64,000 nt of DNA. Source: Candidatus Gerdarchaeota archaeon. GTDB taxonomy: Archaea > Asgardarchaeota > Heimdallarchaeia > JABLTI01. The DNA is taken from the NCBI GenBank assembly GCA_016840945.1, contig JAEORJ010000304.1, forward strand, positions 17,659 to 81,658. The letters run 5' to 3'. The notes beneath the pieces were generated by a model. That model saw only the letters and a program-made list of their open reading frames with translations, made no database searches and was not told the origin of the DNA. Both the position numbers and the translations under genes were made by a program. Below, piece after piece: positions 41,902 to 52,098 of this stretch (within the stretch, counting starts at the first letter, position 1; every line of letters begins with the position of its first letter).

Positions 41902-42744
41902 TTGAAAGTTGCTGATATAATGGATACTGAACCAGTTGTTGCACAAGTACCTGGTACAAGAGATGATTTGTTTGAATTAATTCGTAAAACGGATTTAACT
42001 AGCTTCCCAGTTGTTAAAGAAGGAACTAAGGAATTAGTTGGTATTATTACAGAAACAGATATTGTTAACAAACCTTCTGAAACACAACTAGCTCTTCTCA
42101 TGACAAGAAATCCAATGACAACAACAAAAAGTGCTCCAATAGCTGATGTTATCAAGACTCTAATGGACAATAATTTCAGACAAATCCCTGTTATTGAAAA
42201 GGATAAATTAGTGGGAATGATCACTATTGGTGACATCATTTCTAAAGTAATAGCAATAGCTTCCTCTGAATCAACTATAGAGAAATATATGGCAAGTAAT
42301 GTTTTAGCTATTTGGCAAGAGACACCACTACCAATAAGTCAAAAAATTATGTATTATTCTGGTGCTGAATCAGCCATCATTTTTGATGACAATGCAAAAA
42401 TGGCTGGTATTATAACAGTAGTCGATTTTGTAAAATTCTTTGATTCAATAGGTAGTGAAAAACGAGATGAGATGTCTGCTGGTGAAGGAAAAGAAGGCAG
42501 CTGGGATGCAGTCTCAACCATTATCGTACATACTAAAGATTTGATATTACCTAATATTCCAGTGAAAGAAATTATGACAAAAAATGTTATAACAACTTTC
42601 AGTAAAGCAGCTATAAGCGATGTAGCTAAGAAGATGCATCGACAACAATTATATCAAATTCCAGTAGTTGATGCAAAAGGAAATGTTATTGGAATGATTA
42701 GAGATTTCAATCTTTTGAGAGCATTCAGTGAAATAAAACAATAA
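41902..42744 (+). CDS. Four-CBS-domain protein
   Basis: The protein has 280 residues made of four CBS motifs (two Bateman modules): DIMDTEPVVAQVPGTRDDL, the ARNPMTT-like LMTRNPMTTTKSAPIADVI, a third with SNVLAIWQETPLPIS, and a C-terminal IMTKNVITTFSKAAISDV. CBS pairs bind adenosine ligands and sense energy state. No effector domain is attached. The start is TTG 41902, with AGGAGG 8 nt upstream, a strong Shine-Dalgarno motif. No operon partner is seen. Confidence 0.9.
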   Translation: MKVADIMDTEPVVAQVPGTRDDLFELIRKTDLTSFPVVKEGTKELVGIITETDIVNKPSETQLALLMTRNPMTTTKSAPIADVIKTLMDNNFRQIPVIEKDKLVGMITIGDIISKVIAIASSESTIEKYMASNVLAIWQETPLPISQKIMYYSGAESAIIFDDNAKMAGIITVVDFVKFFDSIGSEKRDEMSAGEGKEGSWDAVSTIIVHTKDLILPNIPVKEIMTKNVITTFSKAAISDVAKKMHRQQLYQIPVVDAKGNVIGMIRDFNLLRAFSEIKQ

Positions 42745-42956
42745 TCTTTAATCGAGAAAAATTAATTTATTGATTGATTTTTTTCTTTTCTTTATTTTCA
42801 TTAATTCTTTAGCGATTGTGAAATTATAGTCCAATAAAGAAAGAATTTAACAAAAAAATGTTAAAAAACATAAGAATTAACAGAAAAAGATATATGCCTA
42901 TTAGATAGAGAAAAGTCTACTACTAAATATACAATGACTACAAAGGAGAACAAATT

Positions 42957-43247
42957 ATGTCAAAAGCCAAAGCAGACGGAAACGTTGTCTTCATTGGATC
43001 TAAACAAGTTATGAGTTACGTACTTGCATGTATTACACAATTAAACGAAGGCAACCAAGATTTAATTTTAAAAGCTAGAGGACGAGCAATCAGCAGAGCT
43101 GTTGACACTGCAGAAATTATTCGTAATAGATTTGTTACTGATGCTGTGATTAAAGATATTAAAATCAGCACCGAGCAAATTGAACGAAGTGAGGGTGGAA
43201 CAGCGAATGTCTCAGCAATTGAAATTGTAATTAGTAAAAAGAAATAA
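42957..43247 (+). CDS. alba: DNA/RNA-binding protein Alba
   Basis: The 96-residue protein has the Alba fold signatures: [21 protein letters not shown], then [22 protein letters not shown] and the ending [15 protein letters not shown]. It is an abundant archaeal chromatin and RNA-binding protein. The Lys in the GSKQ loop is the usual DNA-contact and acetylation site. GGAG lies upstream of the ATG, and a strong hairpin/T-tract terminator follows. It is a single-gene unit. Confidence 0.97.
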   Translation: MSKAKADGNVVFIGSKQVMSYVLACITQLNEGNQDLILKARGRAISRAVDTAEIIRNRFVTDAVIKDIKISTEQIERSEGGTANVSAIEIVISKKK

Positions 43248-43260
43248 GCTAGTAACTAAC

Positions 43261-43315
43261 CACGGTTGTTTATTGACCGTGTGTTAAATTCTTTTTCTTT
43301 TTTTATTCTTTTTCT
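43261..43315 (+). terminator. Alba terminator
   Basis: CACGGT (43261-43266) pairs with ACCGTG (43276-43281), followed by pyrimidine-rich T-tracts to about 43315. It lies 13 nt after the Alba stop and reaches the convergent gene. Confidence 0.7.
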
Positions 43316-44582
43316 AGGATATGAGATCATCCACTCTACCAAAGAGCAGTGGCACAAGTAGTTCATCCTCACTTAATGAACCATGAGTTGCATTTGAACC
43401 AAGATTAAACACTGGATCATATTCGCCTGTATGACCAAAAAATATTGCCGCATTCTTTCCCATGACAACAATTACATCACCAACTCGTTCAATGACTCGA
43501 GTTGAATTAGCACCTTCACCCATAAATTTAGGATAATCTTTTGGTAATAGAACAATACCTTTACCAGCAATTTTTTCTCGGAACCACTCAGCTAATTCTT
43601 GTTGTTTCCCTTCTTGAGAATATAGATGTAGTACTCTACCACTTCTTCCCCTTTCACGCATAATGGTAGCTAACTCATTTTCTTCCTCGCTAGTGACTTC
43701 TATTCTATTTTCAGGGATGATATTTTCTTGACCGTGATCAGCAGTAATAAATACAGCAGTTTGAGCTTGTATCTCTGGTGAAAGTCGTTTTAGCATTTCA
43801 AATAATAAAGATTCGACATTGTTTATTTCATCCTTTAAAGCTTGGCTATCAGTAGTGTATCTATGTGTTATACTATCTATTGAACCAATGTAAATATCCA
43901 AGAATGTTTTAAGTAAGCTTGGCGTTTCCAAAATTCTTTGAGCAGCAGCAAAACAATCAATATGGCTTGAATAACCAATTTGATGAGGTTTTTCATAAAC
44001 AAAGTTTGAGAGACCTTTATTGGTCAAATAACTTTCAATTAATCCTATATGATCTATAGATTCTTGATTTTTAAATGGGTAATCACACCACAGCCATTTC
44101 TTAACATTAACACCTGCACTAGTAAGATTAGCATATCCAAATTTAGCGTTTAGTGTCAAGGTATCTACAATATTATCAATTTCTTCAAAATAGATTTTTT
44201 GACCCACAATACCATGATGAATAGGCATTCTACCCAATTGAATTGATGATATGCATGTACTAGTAATTGTTGGAAAAACCGATGATATTGTGTGGCCATT
44301 TGTGTTGAACTTTTTTTTCATGAGCTTTGAGTATTCCATAAATTGGTTGAAACCTAAAGCATCAAGGGTTATTAAAACAATATTTTTAATCTCTGACTCA
44401 GCTAATATTTTCCATGATGGCAATCTATTCATTATCGATTTTAGCGTTTGACTTTTTGGTATTTTCATGTTGAATAAAGTCAAAGCGGTTGGTAATACTC
44501 TTGAGATGTTGATATCTAGATCAGGATAATATAAATCATCGCGACCATTAATATTAGATAAAGTCAGATAATTGTCTTCCAT
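43314..44582 (-). CDS. Alkaline-phosphatase-superfamily phosphodiesterase/phosphatase
   Basis: The protein has 422 residues. Features of the superfamily are the first metal Asp in IVLITLDALGFNQF, the nucleophile Thr region FPTITSTC, ITADHGQEN with the DH metal pair, and the late His in NATHGSLSEDELLVPLL. It is cytosolic, as no signal peptide is seen, which is less usual for the family. It most resembles type I nucleotide pyrophosphatase/phosphodiesterase enzymes. The substrate is unknown. Confidence 0.8.
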   Translation of the reverse strand: MEDNYLTLSNINGRDDLYYPDLDINISRVLPTALTLFNMKIPKSQTLKSIMNRLPSWKILAESEIKNIVLITLDALGFNQFMEYSKLMKKKFNTNGHTISSVFPTITSTCISSIQLGRMPIHHGIVGQKIYFEEIDNIVDTLTLNAKFGYANLTSAGVNVKKWLWCDYPFKNQESIDHIGLIESYLTNKGLSNFVYEKPHQIGYSSHIDCFAAAQRILETPSLLKTFLDIYIGSIDSITHRYTTDSQALKDEINNVESLLFEMLKRLSPEIQAQTAVFITADHGQENIIPENRIEVTSEEENELATIMRERGRSGRVLHLYSQEGKQQELAEWFREKIAGKGIVLLPKDYPKFMGEGANSTRVIERVGDVIVVMGKNAAIFFGHTGEYDPVFNLGSNATHGSLSEDELLVPLLFGRVDDLIS

Positions 44583-44670
44583 TTTCGGACACCTTACAAA
44601 TGATCATGAAAAGCGATTATTTTTCTTTCCTTTTCAGTAGATAATTAAGATAACTCACTAGATAAGTATT

Positions 44671-46836
44671 TTGAAGAAAATTTTTAACCAACAAAACGAT
44701 GATGTAGCTATTATGTTCCAAAAAATATACAAAAAAATTGTTGATGAATTCTCAGGTGTTAATGCAAAAGAGATTATTGGTGGTATAGCTAATTTTCATA
44801 GAATACAATCATCACCTGGATTTAGAGCTGCAGCAAAATATTGTCAGAATAGGTTAATAGAGTATAACATTCCCTCAGTGAAAATTCACTCTTATCCAGC
44901 ACAAGGACACAATAGCTTTTGGGGATGTTTTGTTCCGAAAGAATGGTCAATTGAAAATGCTTCTCTTGAACTTATAGAACCAAGAGAAAGCGCTAAAACA
45001 TTAAGTCGTTTTTTTGAGTTTCCATGTTCAATAATACAAAGATCAAAAGCTACTCCTACTGAAGGTTTGATTGGAGAAGTTGTCGTATTACCTCGAGACT
45101 TATCGGATAAAGAGATTAGGAAATTTGACTTTAAAAATAAATTTGTGTTAACCGATGAACCCGATCTTGATCTTATACGTTTATTAGTGGTCAATGAAAT
45201 GGGCGCTTTAGGTATAATCTATGATCTTGTAAGTGAATTCCCTCCGTACCGAACACGTTCTAATTTTCCATCGGCACACAGATATACCTCATTTTGGTAT
45301 GGTGGGAAAGGATTGGAAGGCGATGCTTTAGGGTTTGTTCTATCAGCTGAAGAAGGCGAGAATTTACGACAATTAATCAAAAAAATTGAAATCAATAATT
45401 CTAAGGAACAAGATAAGAAGAGTGAGAAAAAGAAGGTTTTAGTTAAGGCGAATATCTCATCAAAATTCTATGATGGTGAAATGGAAGTAGTTGAATTTCT
45501 CATACCTGGTAAGGAACAAAACCAAGAGATTATCGCAGTTGCTCATTTATGTCACCCTAAACCAGGAGCAATTGATAATGCTTCAGGTTGTGGCACATTA
45601 ATAGAAGTTGCTAGAACGATACAATCATTAATTCAAAAAGGGATCTTAGAACAACCAAAAAGAAGCATTAGATTTTTATTAATGGCTGAATATACTGGGT
45701 CATTTTGTTATCTCGCTTCAAACGAAGAAAAAATAGACAAATTTGTTGCTGGCATAAATCTTGATATGGTAGGTGCTGACCAATCAATTGGTGGGGGGAG
45801 AACATTAGTTATGGAAAAAACACACGATTCTTTCCCATCATATGTGAATGATGTATTGAGTACAATGTTAAATGAAACAAGTAAAGAGATAAAGAATTTC
45901 CAAAATGTTGGTGGGTATGCAGCTAGCTTCAAATTTGCTAATGATCAACCATTTTCAGGAGGTTCAGACCACGCAATATTAGGTTTTCCAGATGTTGGTA
46001 TTGGAACACCGATGTTTATACAATGGCCTGATAAATACTATCATACAGGGGAAGATAGCATGGAAAAGGTTTCACCACATATGCTTGATATTGTGGGCAG
46101 ATTAACAGCAACCTATTGCTTTTTCTTAGCAAATGCTGAGTTACCAGAAATGATCTGGATCACTAAAGAGATAGGTGCTAAAAGTACTATTAGATTAGCA
46201 GAATTTAGTAAAAAAGTGATGAATGACTTAAGCTCGAATCTTGAGGAAGAAAAAGATGAGAAAATATTTTATGAATTTCTAAAGGATTTGAAAAATAGAT
46301 ATAATTATCAAACAGAGATTCAAATAAAAACAGTGCAATCAGTAAAGAAACTTGTTTTGAAAAAAGATGAAGAAAAAATAATTGAAGAATTAATCAAGGA
46401 TATAATAAAAACCATTCATCAAAATGCTGAATCAGAGTATTTACAAGTAAAGAAGACAATCGAAAAATTGGCTCAAGCATTAAAAATGGATATAGTAAAG
46501 ACACCTGAATTGGAAGAAGATGAAACAAACGAATATCAAAAGAAAGCTGAAAAAATCATTCCACAGAAAAAATATCGTGGACCCATAACAGGACTGCAAT
46601 TAGATGATCAAACTTTAGAAGAAAAAATTGCTCTTAATGAGATGAATAAGCAATTCAAAGGCATGAGGCCTATAATGGAATCAGCTGCCTTTTGGATCGA
46701 TGGAGATAGGACAGTAGCTGAAATATCAAATCTGGTTAAATATGATATTGGTAAAACTAATATCGAATATTTGATGAAAATGATGGAATACTATGAGAAA
46801 AATGGTATATTAGAATTAAGAGAAAAGAAATCTTAA
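44671..46836 (+). CDS. M28-type aminopeptidase-like protein (DUF4910-like) with C-terminal helical domain
   Basis: The protein has 721 residues. A helical N-terminus is followed by a PA-like region (about 90-260), then a zinc-peptidase core with AHLCHPKPGAIDNASGCG (metal His and Asp), a LLMAEYTGS catalytic Glu region, VAGINLDMVGADQS and FSGGSDHAIL. The last 220 residues are helical, with a winged-helix-like ending (DGDRTVAEISNLVKYDIG). It is cytosolic. The start is TTG 44671, with no strong Shine-Dalgarno motif. Peptidase activity is inferred from the ligand pattern. Confidence 0.75.
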   Translation: MKKIFNQQNDDVAIMFQKIYKKIVDEFSGVNAKEIIGGIANFHRIQSSPGFRAAAKYCQNRLIEYNIPSVKIHSYPAQGHNSFWGCFVPKEWSIENASLELIEPRESAKTLSRFFEFPCSIIQRSKATPTEGLIGEVVVLPRDLSDKEIRKFDFKNKFVLTDEPDLDLIRLLVVNEMGALGIIYDLVSEFPPYRTRSNFPSAHRYTSFWYGGKGLEGDALGFVLSAEEGENLRQLIKKIEINNSKEQDKKSEKKKVLVKANISSKFYDGEMEVVEFLIPGKEQNQEIIAVAHLCHPKPGAIDNASGCGTLIEVARTIQSLIQKGILEQPKRSIRFLLMAEYTGSFCYLASNEEKIDKFVAGINLDMVGADQSIGGGRTLVMEKTHDSFPSYVNDVLSTMLNETSKEIKNFQNVGGYAASFKFANDQPFSGGSDHAILGFPDVGIGTPMFIQWPDKYYHTGEDSMEKVSPHMLDIVGRLTATYCFFLANAELPEMIWITKEIGAKSTIRLAEFSKKVMNDLSSNLEEEKDEKIFYEFLKDLKNRYNYQTEIQIKTVQSVKKLVLKKDEEKIIEELIKDIIKTIHQNAESEYLQVKKTIEKLAQALKMDIVKTPELEEDETNEYQKKAEKIIPQKKYRGPITGLQLDDQTLEEKIALNEMNKQFKGMRPIMESAAFWIDGDRTVAEISNLVKYDIGKTNIEYLMKMMEYYEKNGILELREKKS

Positions 46837-46852
46837 TTCTAATTTTTTTATT

Positions 46853-47803
46853 TTATAGCTTAACACCGCACTTTTCACAATAAACATCATCAGCTTCTAT
46901 TGGCGAGCAGCATTCAGGACAATGTCCAGCTTCAATTTGTGATTCAGTAGCTGTTGGTTTAACATCAGGAGGAGGAGCATAAATAGTACCTTTTTCTTCT
47001 TCTATTGATTTTGATGCAACATCAAGTCGAACATTCTTTGTTTTTGAACCTTTATAGATCATTTCAGCCCAGAATAGAGGATAAAACAAGATTTTTTTAT
47101 CAATAATCTTGAGTTTTTCAAATAAAACTCTTTGAGCTATTTCAGGACGTTCAGCATAAGTATCAATTATATTGGTAACAAAACTATCCATATCGATATA
47201 TTCCTTGGGAATAACAGCACCTTCATTTTGGAAAAAGCTTTGAGATACTTCAGTTAGTGGAGTATCAAATAATTTTTCAGGATTGATAGATTTCCCTTTA
47301 TAATTTTGTGCCTCTTTAATTTCTTTTTTAGTATAAACATGCTCAATGCCTTTCAATTGTAATTCAGGTTTTGTTTTAGGTTCCTTCTTACCACTTGAAA
47401 AGAGATTATCAAAGAAACCAGATTTCTTCTTCTTGATTTCTACCTCAATCTCTTCAGTTTCCTCTTTACGAGGAACCATGATTTCCTCACCAAGAATGAA
47501 TACTGAAACAGCATCATCATTCAAATCTATGTCATAAGTTTGTTCTGTTAAATATCTGATTTCATACTCTCCACCTATAATCAGATATGGTTCAAAACTT
47601 CGTTTAATAGATTTAATTTCTATTTCTTCTTCTTTGGGACGTTTGAAAAAGCCTTTAAAAATCTCAATTTTTTCTTTTTCAAATAATTCTTTGGCTTCAG
47701 CTTCTGTCATAGCTGCTTGGGCAACAAAAATCTTAGTATCAACTATTTCATCTATCCTATCAGCACTTGGATCTTCAAGTCTATAATCATAATCTTCAGT
47801 CAT
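46853..47803 (-). CDS. Zinc-ribbon protein, family unknown
   Basis: The protein has 316 residues. The N-terminal half has an alternating acidic/basic beta-rich region (EPYLIIGGEYEIRYLTEQTY). A lysine-rich stretch containing FFDNLFSSGKK follows, then a helical part with YPLFWAEMIYKG. The C-terminus is a zinc ribbon (CPECCSPIEADDVYCEKC). There is no membrane segment. It is convergent with the peptidase. One of several zinc-ribbon proteins in the window; I can name no function. Confidence 0.6.
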   Translation of the reverse strand: MTEDYDYRLEDPSADRIDEIVDTKIFVAQAAMTEAEAKELFEKEKIEIFKGFFKRPKEEEIEIKSIKRSFEPYLIIGGEYEIRYLTEQTYDIDLNDDAVSVFILGEEIMVPRKEETEEIEVEIKKKKSGFFDNLFSSGKKEPKTKPELQLKGIEHVYTKKEIKEAQNYKGKSINPEKLFDTPLTEVSQSFFQNEGAVIPKEYIDMDSFVTNIIDTYAERPEIAQRVLFEKLKIIDKKILFYPLFWAEMIYKGSKTKNVRLDVASKSIEEEKGTIYAPPPDVKPTATESQIEAGHCPECCSPIEADDVYCEKCGVKL

Positions 47804-47895
47804 TATTGAATCACCTTGAGTAATCTAATCTTTGATTAGTATGAACTATTTGAAAAAGGTAACTGAATAAAAATAAGACAATGTATGAATACTTT

Positions 47896-48807
47896 CTATT
47901 TATCTTCAAATTCTGGCTGAATTGATTTTAATTTAACAATAATATCCTCACGACTATAAGTTGGTAATGGACCTGAGGTAGCTATTTTAAAGGATGCTGC
48001 AGTTGCAGCAACTAAACCTGAGTAATAACAATCTTTTGTGCGTAAATATTCCAACAAAAATGCTGTTATAAACGTGTCCCCTGCACCGGTTTCATCAACA
48101 ACCTTTGTGGGTATTGCAGGAATATCAAACCGTTCATTATTAGAATAAATTATTGCCCCATCAGAAGCTAATGTTATCACTAATAATTTTATTTTTGTAT
48201 CTAGAACTTTATCAATGGCTTTATCTAAATTATTCGTTGCGGTAATACTTTTAATTTCCAAATCATCGACTTTCAAAATATCTATTTTAGGCAAATAATC
48301 CTCATAATTTTCCCACGGTTTCAGGATTACTTTCTCGTGATTTTTATCATGACTTCGAGTAAAACCTTGGCCATCAAGTGAAATAAGATCATACTTTGGT
48401 CTAATTTCATCGATGAAGGTTTCATCAAGCTCATTAAATACAGGGCCAAGGTGCACACAAGGAACATTAGAATAAATATCTGGTATATCTTTAATAGTGA
48501 TTTTATCAGATATTGAGAGTATTTTTTGAGAACGTTTCCCTTTGCGATTGTATTTATTTTCAAATCTCATAGAATGTTGTCCAGTAATTTTAAAACCATT
48601 CAAATCGGGTTCTAGAGAATTAATTAATTTAAGATTTTTTAATTGAAAGTCAGTACCTACTTTTGAGACGATTCCGATAGTTTGACCTAAAGCTTTAGCA
48701 GTGGCTGCTGCATAGATAGGCACACCACCGATGAAATGTTTAGGCTGCTCATGAGGAGTAATTATGATATCTTCGGTAATACTCCCAATAACAATTAAAG
48801 GAATCAT
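47896..48807 (-). CDS. PfkB-family carbohydrate/nucleoside kinase
   Basis: The protein has 303 residues. The ribokinase-fold signatures are the N-terminal GG (FIGGVPIYAAATAKALG) and the C-terminal DETGAGDTFITAFLLEYL with the catalytic Asp and anion hole. The middle has DLISLDGQGF and a PWENYEDYLPKIDILKVDD segment. It phosphorylates a sugar, nucleoside or inositol-like alcohol with ATP. Substrate cannot be told from sequence. It is a single gene divergent from the alpha/beta hydrolase. Confidence 0.88.
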   Translation of the reverse strand: MIPLIVIGSITEDIIITPHEQPKHFIGGVPIYAAATAKALGQTIGIVSKVGTDFQLKNLKLINSLEPDLNGFKITGQHSMRFENKYNRKGKRSQKILSISDKITIKDIPDIYSNVPCVHLGPVFNELDETFIDEIRPKYDLISLDGQGFTRSHDKNHEKVILKPWENYEDYLPKIDILKVDDLEIKSITATNNLDKAIDKVLDTKIKLLVITLASDGAIIYSNNERFDIPAIPTKVVDETGAGDTFITAFLLEYLRTKDCYYSGLVAATAASFKIATSGPLPTYSREDIIVKLKSIQPEFEDK

Positions 48808-48922
48808 TTTCTAAATATGAATTATTTAATTATTCAAAAATGATTCGACACAAAAACGAATATTTTATTTCTTTGAGTCAAAATAGTCTATATAAAGTAA
48901 GAAGAAGTATATGTGTTAAACC

Positions 48923-50089
48923 ATGTTTATCCCAAAAAAAATAATTGAAACTGAAGAAAAGCCCCAGGTTCCTACATCTCCTGTAATTGAGGATTTAGAA
49001 GCTGTTAGTGCTCAAGATGAATTAAAATCATTTCTAAAAAGAGAGGATATTGTTACTAATGCTTTGCCTTCTAGTGAAAATAAGGTTTTAACTATTCTTA
49101 TACATGGTTATGGTTCATCAAAATGGCTTTGGTTGGACCCTTTTTTTGGTACATTTGGTTGGTTAAGAGATTATCATACTGACCCTAAACCAAAGGACTT
49201 AGGCTGGCATTCAAAGCAACCTTCAAGTCACATGTATTTGCCATTTGCTACTACAATATCACCACTTGCTAATCCGGAAGGGGTTTTTCAATATTTGATG
49301 AAAAAAGGATATGAAGTTTTGACCTATTCACAAATTGATCCGTTTGGTGATATTGACACTTCAGCAAAAGAAATTGAAGTATTACTAAAAGCAATAAAGA
49401 AAATTTATGGTGAAAAAAAAATAGTACTAGTTGGGCATTCAAGAGGTGGGATTTGTATTAGAAAATTTCTTGATTTAACACCAAATACTGATGTTTCAAA
49501 AGTGATTACGTTATCTACACCACACAAAGGTTCAACACTTGTTAATTTTAAATTCCCAAAACAACCAATTATTGAAATTCTTAATGATACTAATTTGAAG
49601 AACTTTTGGGATGTTACTGGATCAAGAAAAGCCCAAGATATAAATTATGAGCAATTATCAAACAACAATGAGTACTTGAAGAATCTAAATGACCAAGAAA
49701 AAAATCCAACTGTTGAATATGTTGTTGCAGGTGGGACCTGCCCAACATTTGCTCATTTGTATAACTGGACTATATACAAACGTGCAACACCTGATAATTA
49801 TATGAACATTTTTCAAAAAATAACAGAATTAGCTAACCAGAAAATAAGTAATAAAGAAGAAAAAATGAATCAATGGATAGCCTATCCCAAAAGGGTCTTA
49901 ACGTTATTTGATAAAAAACTGATTCCAGAATTTACTCAAGGGGATGGTCTTGTATCTTTAGAAAGTGCTTTGTTACCCAATACTGCTAGACGATATAAAA
50001 TTGATGTAAATCACCTTGAAATGGCTATTTGTGATAACACCAAAAAATTGCTCTCTAAGGAATTACAATTAACAATAAGAAATGATTAG
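48923..50089 (+). CDS. Alpha/beta-hydrolase (lipase-like)
   Basis: The protein has 388 residues. The oxyanion-hole segment ILIHGYGSSKWLWLDP is followed by the nucleophile elbow LVGHSRGGICIRKFL (Ser in GHSRG). A late His in VNHLEMAICDN can complete the triad, with an Asp in between. No signal peptide is seen. The fold is like PGAP1/lipase-type esterases acting on lipids. It ends 4 nt before a convergent gene. The substrate is unknown. Confidence 0.82.
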   Translation: MFIPKKIIETEEKPQVPTSPVIEDLEAVSAQDELKSFLKREDIVTNALPSSENKVLTILIHGYGSSKWLWLDPFFGTFGWLRDYHTDPKPKDLGWHSKQPSSHMYLPFATTISPLANPEGVFQYLMKKGYEVLTYSQIDPFGDIDTSAKEIEVLLKAIKKIYGEKKIVLVGHSRGGICIRKFLDLTPNTDVSKVITLSTPHKGSTLVNFKFPKQPIIEILNDTNLKNFWDVTGSRKAQDINYEQLSNNNEYLKNLNDQEKNPTVEYVVAGGTCPTFAHLYNWTIYKRATPDNYMNIFQKITELANQKISNKEEKMNQWIAYPKRVLTLFDKKLIPEFTQGDGLVSLESALLPNTARRYKIDVNHLEMAICDNTKKLLSKELQLTIRND

Positions 50090-50093
50090 CAAA

Positions 50094-50969
50094 TTATGAT
50101 ACTGGATCTAATTTTCGGCCACAATTTGGGCAGACAGTGTCTGTAGGATAAACAATGTGACTACATCGCTTACACCTTGATATCCTTTGGCTTTGCCCTC
50201 TGGCAATAGGTGAAGCAGGAGTGAGGACTTTGCCACATTTTGGACAAGTTGTTTGATGTGGATAAACTATTGCGTTACACTTACCACAACGCGCAGCTCC
50301 AGGGGGAGTTGGTGCGGAAACATCTTGAGGTTTGGGTGGTAGTTGGGGTGGTGGAGGGAGCTTTTGTTTTGTTGGTACGGAAAGAATTCTACCACAATTA
50401 CTGCATCTAGATTCATAATCATAAACAATTGCACCACATTTGGCACACTTGGCTATTTTAGGTGGTTGTTTAACAATTGGTTCAGAGCTACTATTATTTT
50501 GAGGTGGTCTAGGTGAGTAAGGAGTTGGTGCTTGTGAGCTACTGGATGAAGGAGGAGGAGGAGGAGGAGGAATACCATAAGAAGGGTTTGTTGCTGTAGG
50601 TGTTTGATAGGTATTTCCACATCCTGGGCATTGTGATGCATCAGCACGTAAAACAGTTCCACAACGTTCACAAATCTTCTTGTTACCACTAGGAGTATAA
50701 GCACTATATGCATATCCTTGATAAGCTGGTGGTGGTGGTGTCTGATCAGGTGGCGGAGGAGGAATTTCTGCTACATCTATACCGAAATCATCTGAAATAG
50801 CTGTAATATTAAAATCAGTTGCTATTGGCTCTTTGTCTAGTGCGGATTTTTGTACAGAATCCTCTGTCATTCTAGGGATAACACTACCACATTCTGTGCA
50901 CATTTCCGCATCATCGCGATTAGCAGTTCCGCAGCTAGGACAAAAAATTGTCGTTTTAAGCAACCTCAC
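50094..50969 (-). CDS. Protein with five zinc ribbons and proline-rich linkers
   Basis: The protein has 291 residues. Five zinc ribbons each have two CxxC pairs: FCPSCG...CTEC, CERC...CPGC, CAKC...CSNC, CGKC...CPKC and CKRC...CPNC. Pro-rich linkers (PPPPPDQTPPPPAYQG and PPPPPPPSSSSS) join them. The last three copies share IVY at the same place, so they arose by duplication. The start is GTG 50969. The arrangement looks like a multivalent binding protein. No enzyme domain is present. Confidence 0.75.
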   Translation of the reverse strand: MRLLKTTIFCPSCGTANRDDAEMCTECGSVIPRMTEDSVQKSALDKEPIATDFNITAISDDFGIDVAEIPPPPPDQTPPPPAYQGYAYSAYTPSGNKKICERCGTVLRADASQCPGCGNTYQTPTATNPSYGIPPPPPPPSSSSSQAPTPYSPRPPQNNSSSEPIVKQPPKIAKCAKCGAIVYDYESRCSNCGRILSVPTKQKLPPPPQLPPKPQDVSAPTPPGAARCGKCNAIVYPHQTTCPKCGKVLTPASPIARGQSQRISRCKRCSHIVYPTDTVCPNCGRKLDPVS

Positions 50970-51120
50970 TTATGTAATTTGTTTATGTGTATTTTTACTA
51001 TACACTAATTAAATCTTATTAAATTGTCAGTATTTATTTAGTACAAGTAAATGTAGCAATTACCCTTAAAAAATTAACATTATCTGCAGAAATTTACGGA
51101 AAAAAGAAAAAATGAGAAGA

Positions 51121-51990
51121 TTAACTTGAATCATTCTCTTTCTTTTTGGGAAACCATGGTATAAATTTACTAGTTGTTTGAAGATACTCATCGTAACCCT
51201 CTCGGCCTTTGAGTATGCCTTCTGTTTCAACAGTTGGAATGCCTGAAAATTTCAATAAAGTAAATGTTAGTAGTATAGGTCCTATTATTGTCACCCAACC
51301 TACAACCATGTTTACTATATCAAAAGTAGGATAATTATAAAAGGCATATGATATAGCAATGATGAAAATCCCCCACCATTGTTCTGATTCGCCACAGAAA
51401 TTCGGATGACGTGAATAGCGCCAAATACCTTTATTGAGGATTTTTCCTTTATTTTCAAGATTCTTTCTGAAGCGCATTAATTGATAATCTGCTGTTGTTT
51501 CAATAATAAATCCTTCCAACCAGACTACTCCACCTATAATTAATAGAATCAATCCCAATGTGCTAATAGGTTGAGTATCAATTATTGAATTAGCAAAAAC
51601 AACTGGAGAGCCAATTATGTAAACAAGGAATATTTGTGGTAGGAAGATAATTAAAATAGTTTTTAAATAGAAATACTTTGGCCATTCTTCTCGATATTTA
51701 GCAAATCGTTTATCCTCTACCTTTCGAATTATTTTACGAACGATATAATGTGTTAATAATCTTATGCCCCAAATAGTTACTAAGATTGTTATTGTTAGTT
51801 GTCTTACAGCAAACCAATTACCATAGTTTAATCCATTAAAGATATAAGATATCCAAGCCATGGACATAAACCCAAGAACCCAGCCAATATCTACTAAACT
51901 ATTGTCTTTCCAAATAACTGTTATTGGAAAAGCTATTGTTAAAGAAACTACAGGACCTATAAGAGCCCATGCAAAAACTAATGGATCCAT
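51121..51990 (-). CDS. DUF1295 membrane protein (steroid 5-alpha-reductase-like)
   Basis: The protein has 289 residues with about seven membrane helices. The C-terminal part carries the DUF1295 signature NKGIWRYSRHPNFCGE followed by QWWGIF, and then GREGYDEYLQTTSKFIPWFP, features shared with steroid 5-alpha-reductase and ergosterol C-24 reductase families that reduce lipid double bonds with NADPH. Adjacent Rieske oxygenase and geranylgeranyl reductase genes suggest isoprenoid-lipid chemistry. The ATG start is preceded by GGAG. Confidence 0.85.
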   Translation of the reverse strand: MDPLVFAWALIGPVVSLTIAFPITVIWKDNSLVDIGWVLGFMSMAWISYIFNGLNYGNWFAVRQLTITILVTIWGIRLLTHYIVRKIIRKVEDKRFAKYREEWPKYFYLKTILIIFLPQIFLVYIIGSPVVFANSIIDTQPISTLGLILLIIGGVVWLEGFIIETTADYQLMRFRKNLENKGKILNKGIWRYSRHPNFCGESEQWWGIFIIAISYAFYNYPTFDIVNMVVGWVTIIGPILLTFTLLKFSGIPTVETEGILKGREGYDEYLQTTSKFIPWFPKKKENDSS

Positions 51991-52098
51991 AGATGAAATT
52001 ACTCCTTTCTTTAATCCTAACTAAAAATATGATTAATTAGTCTTATTACTTTTGCTCAAAAAATTAAAAGAAAAAGTGTGAAAAGATTAGAAACTAAG

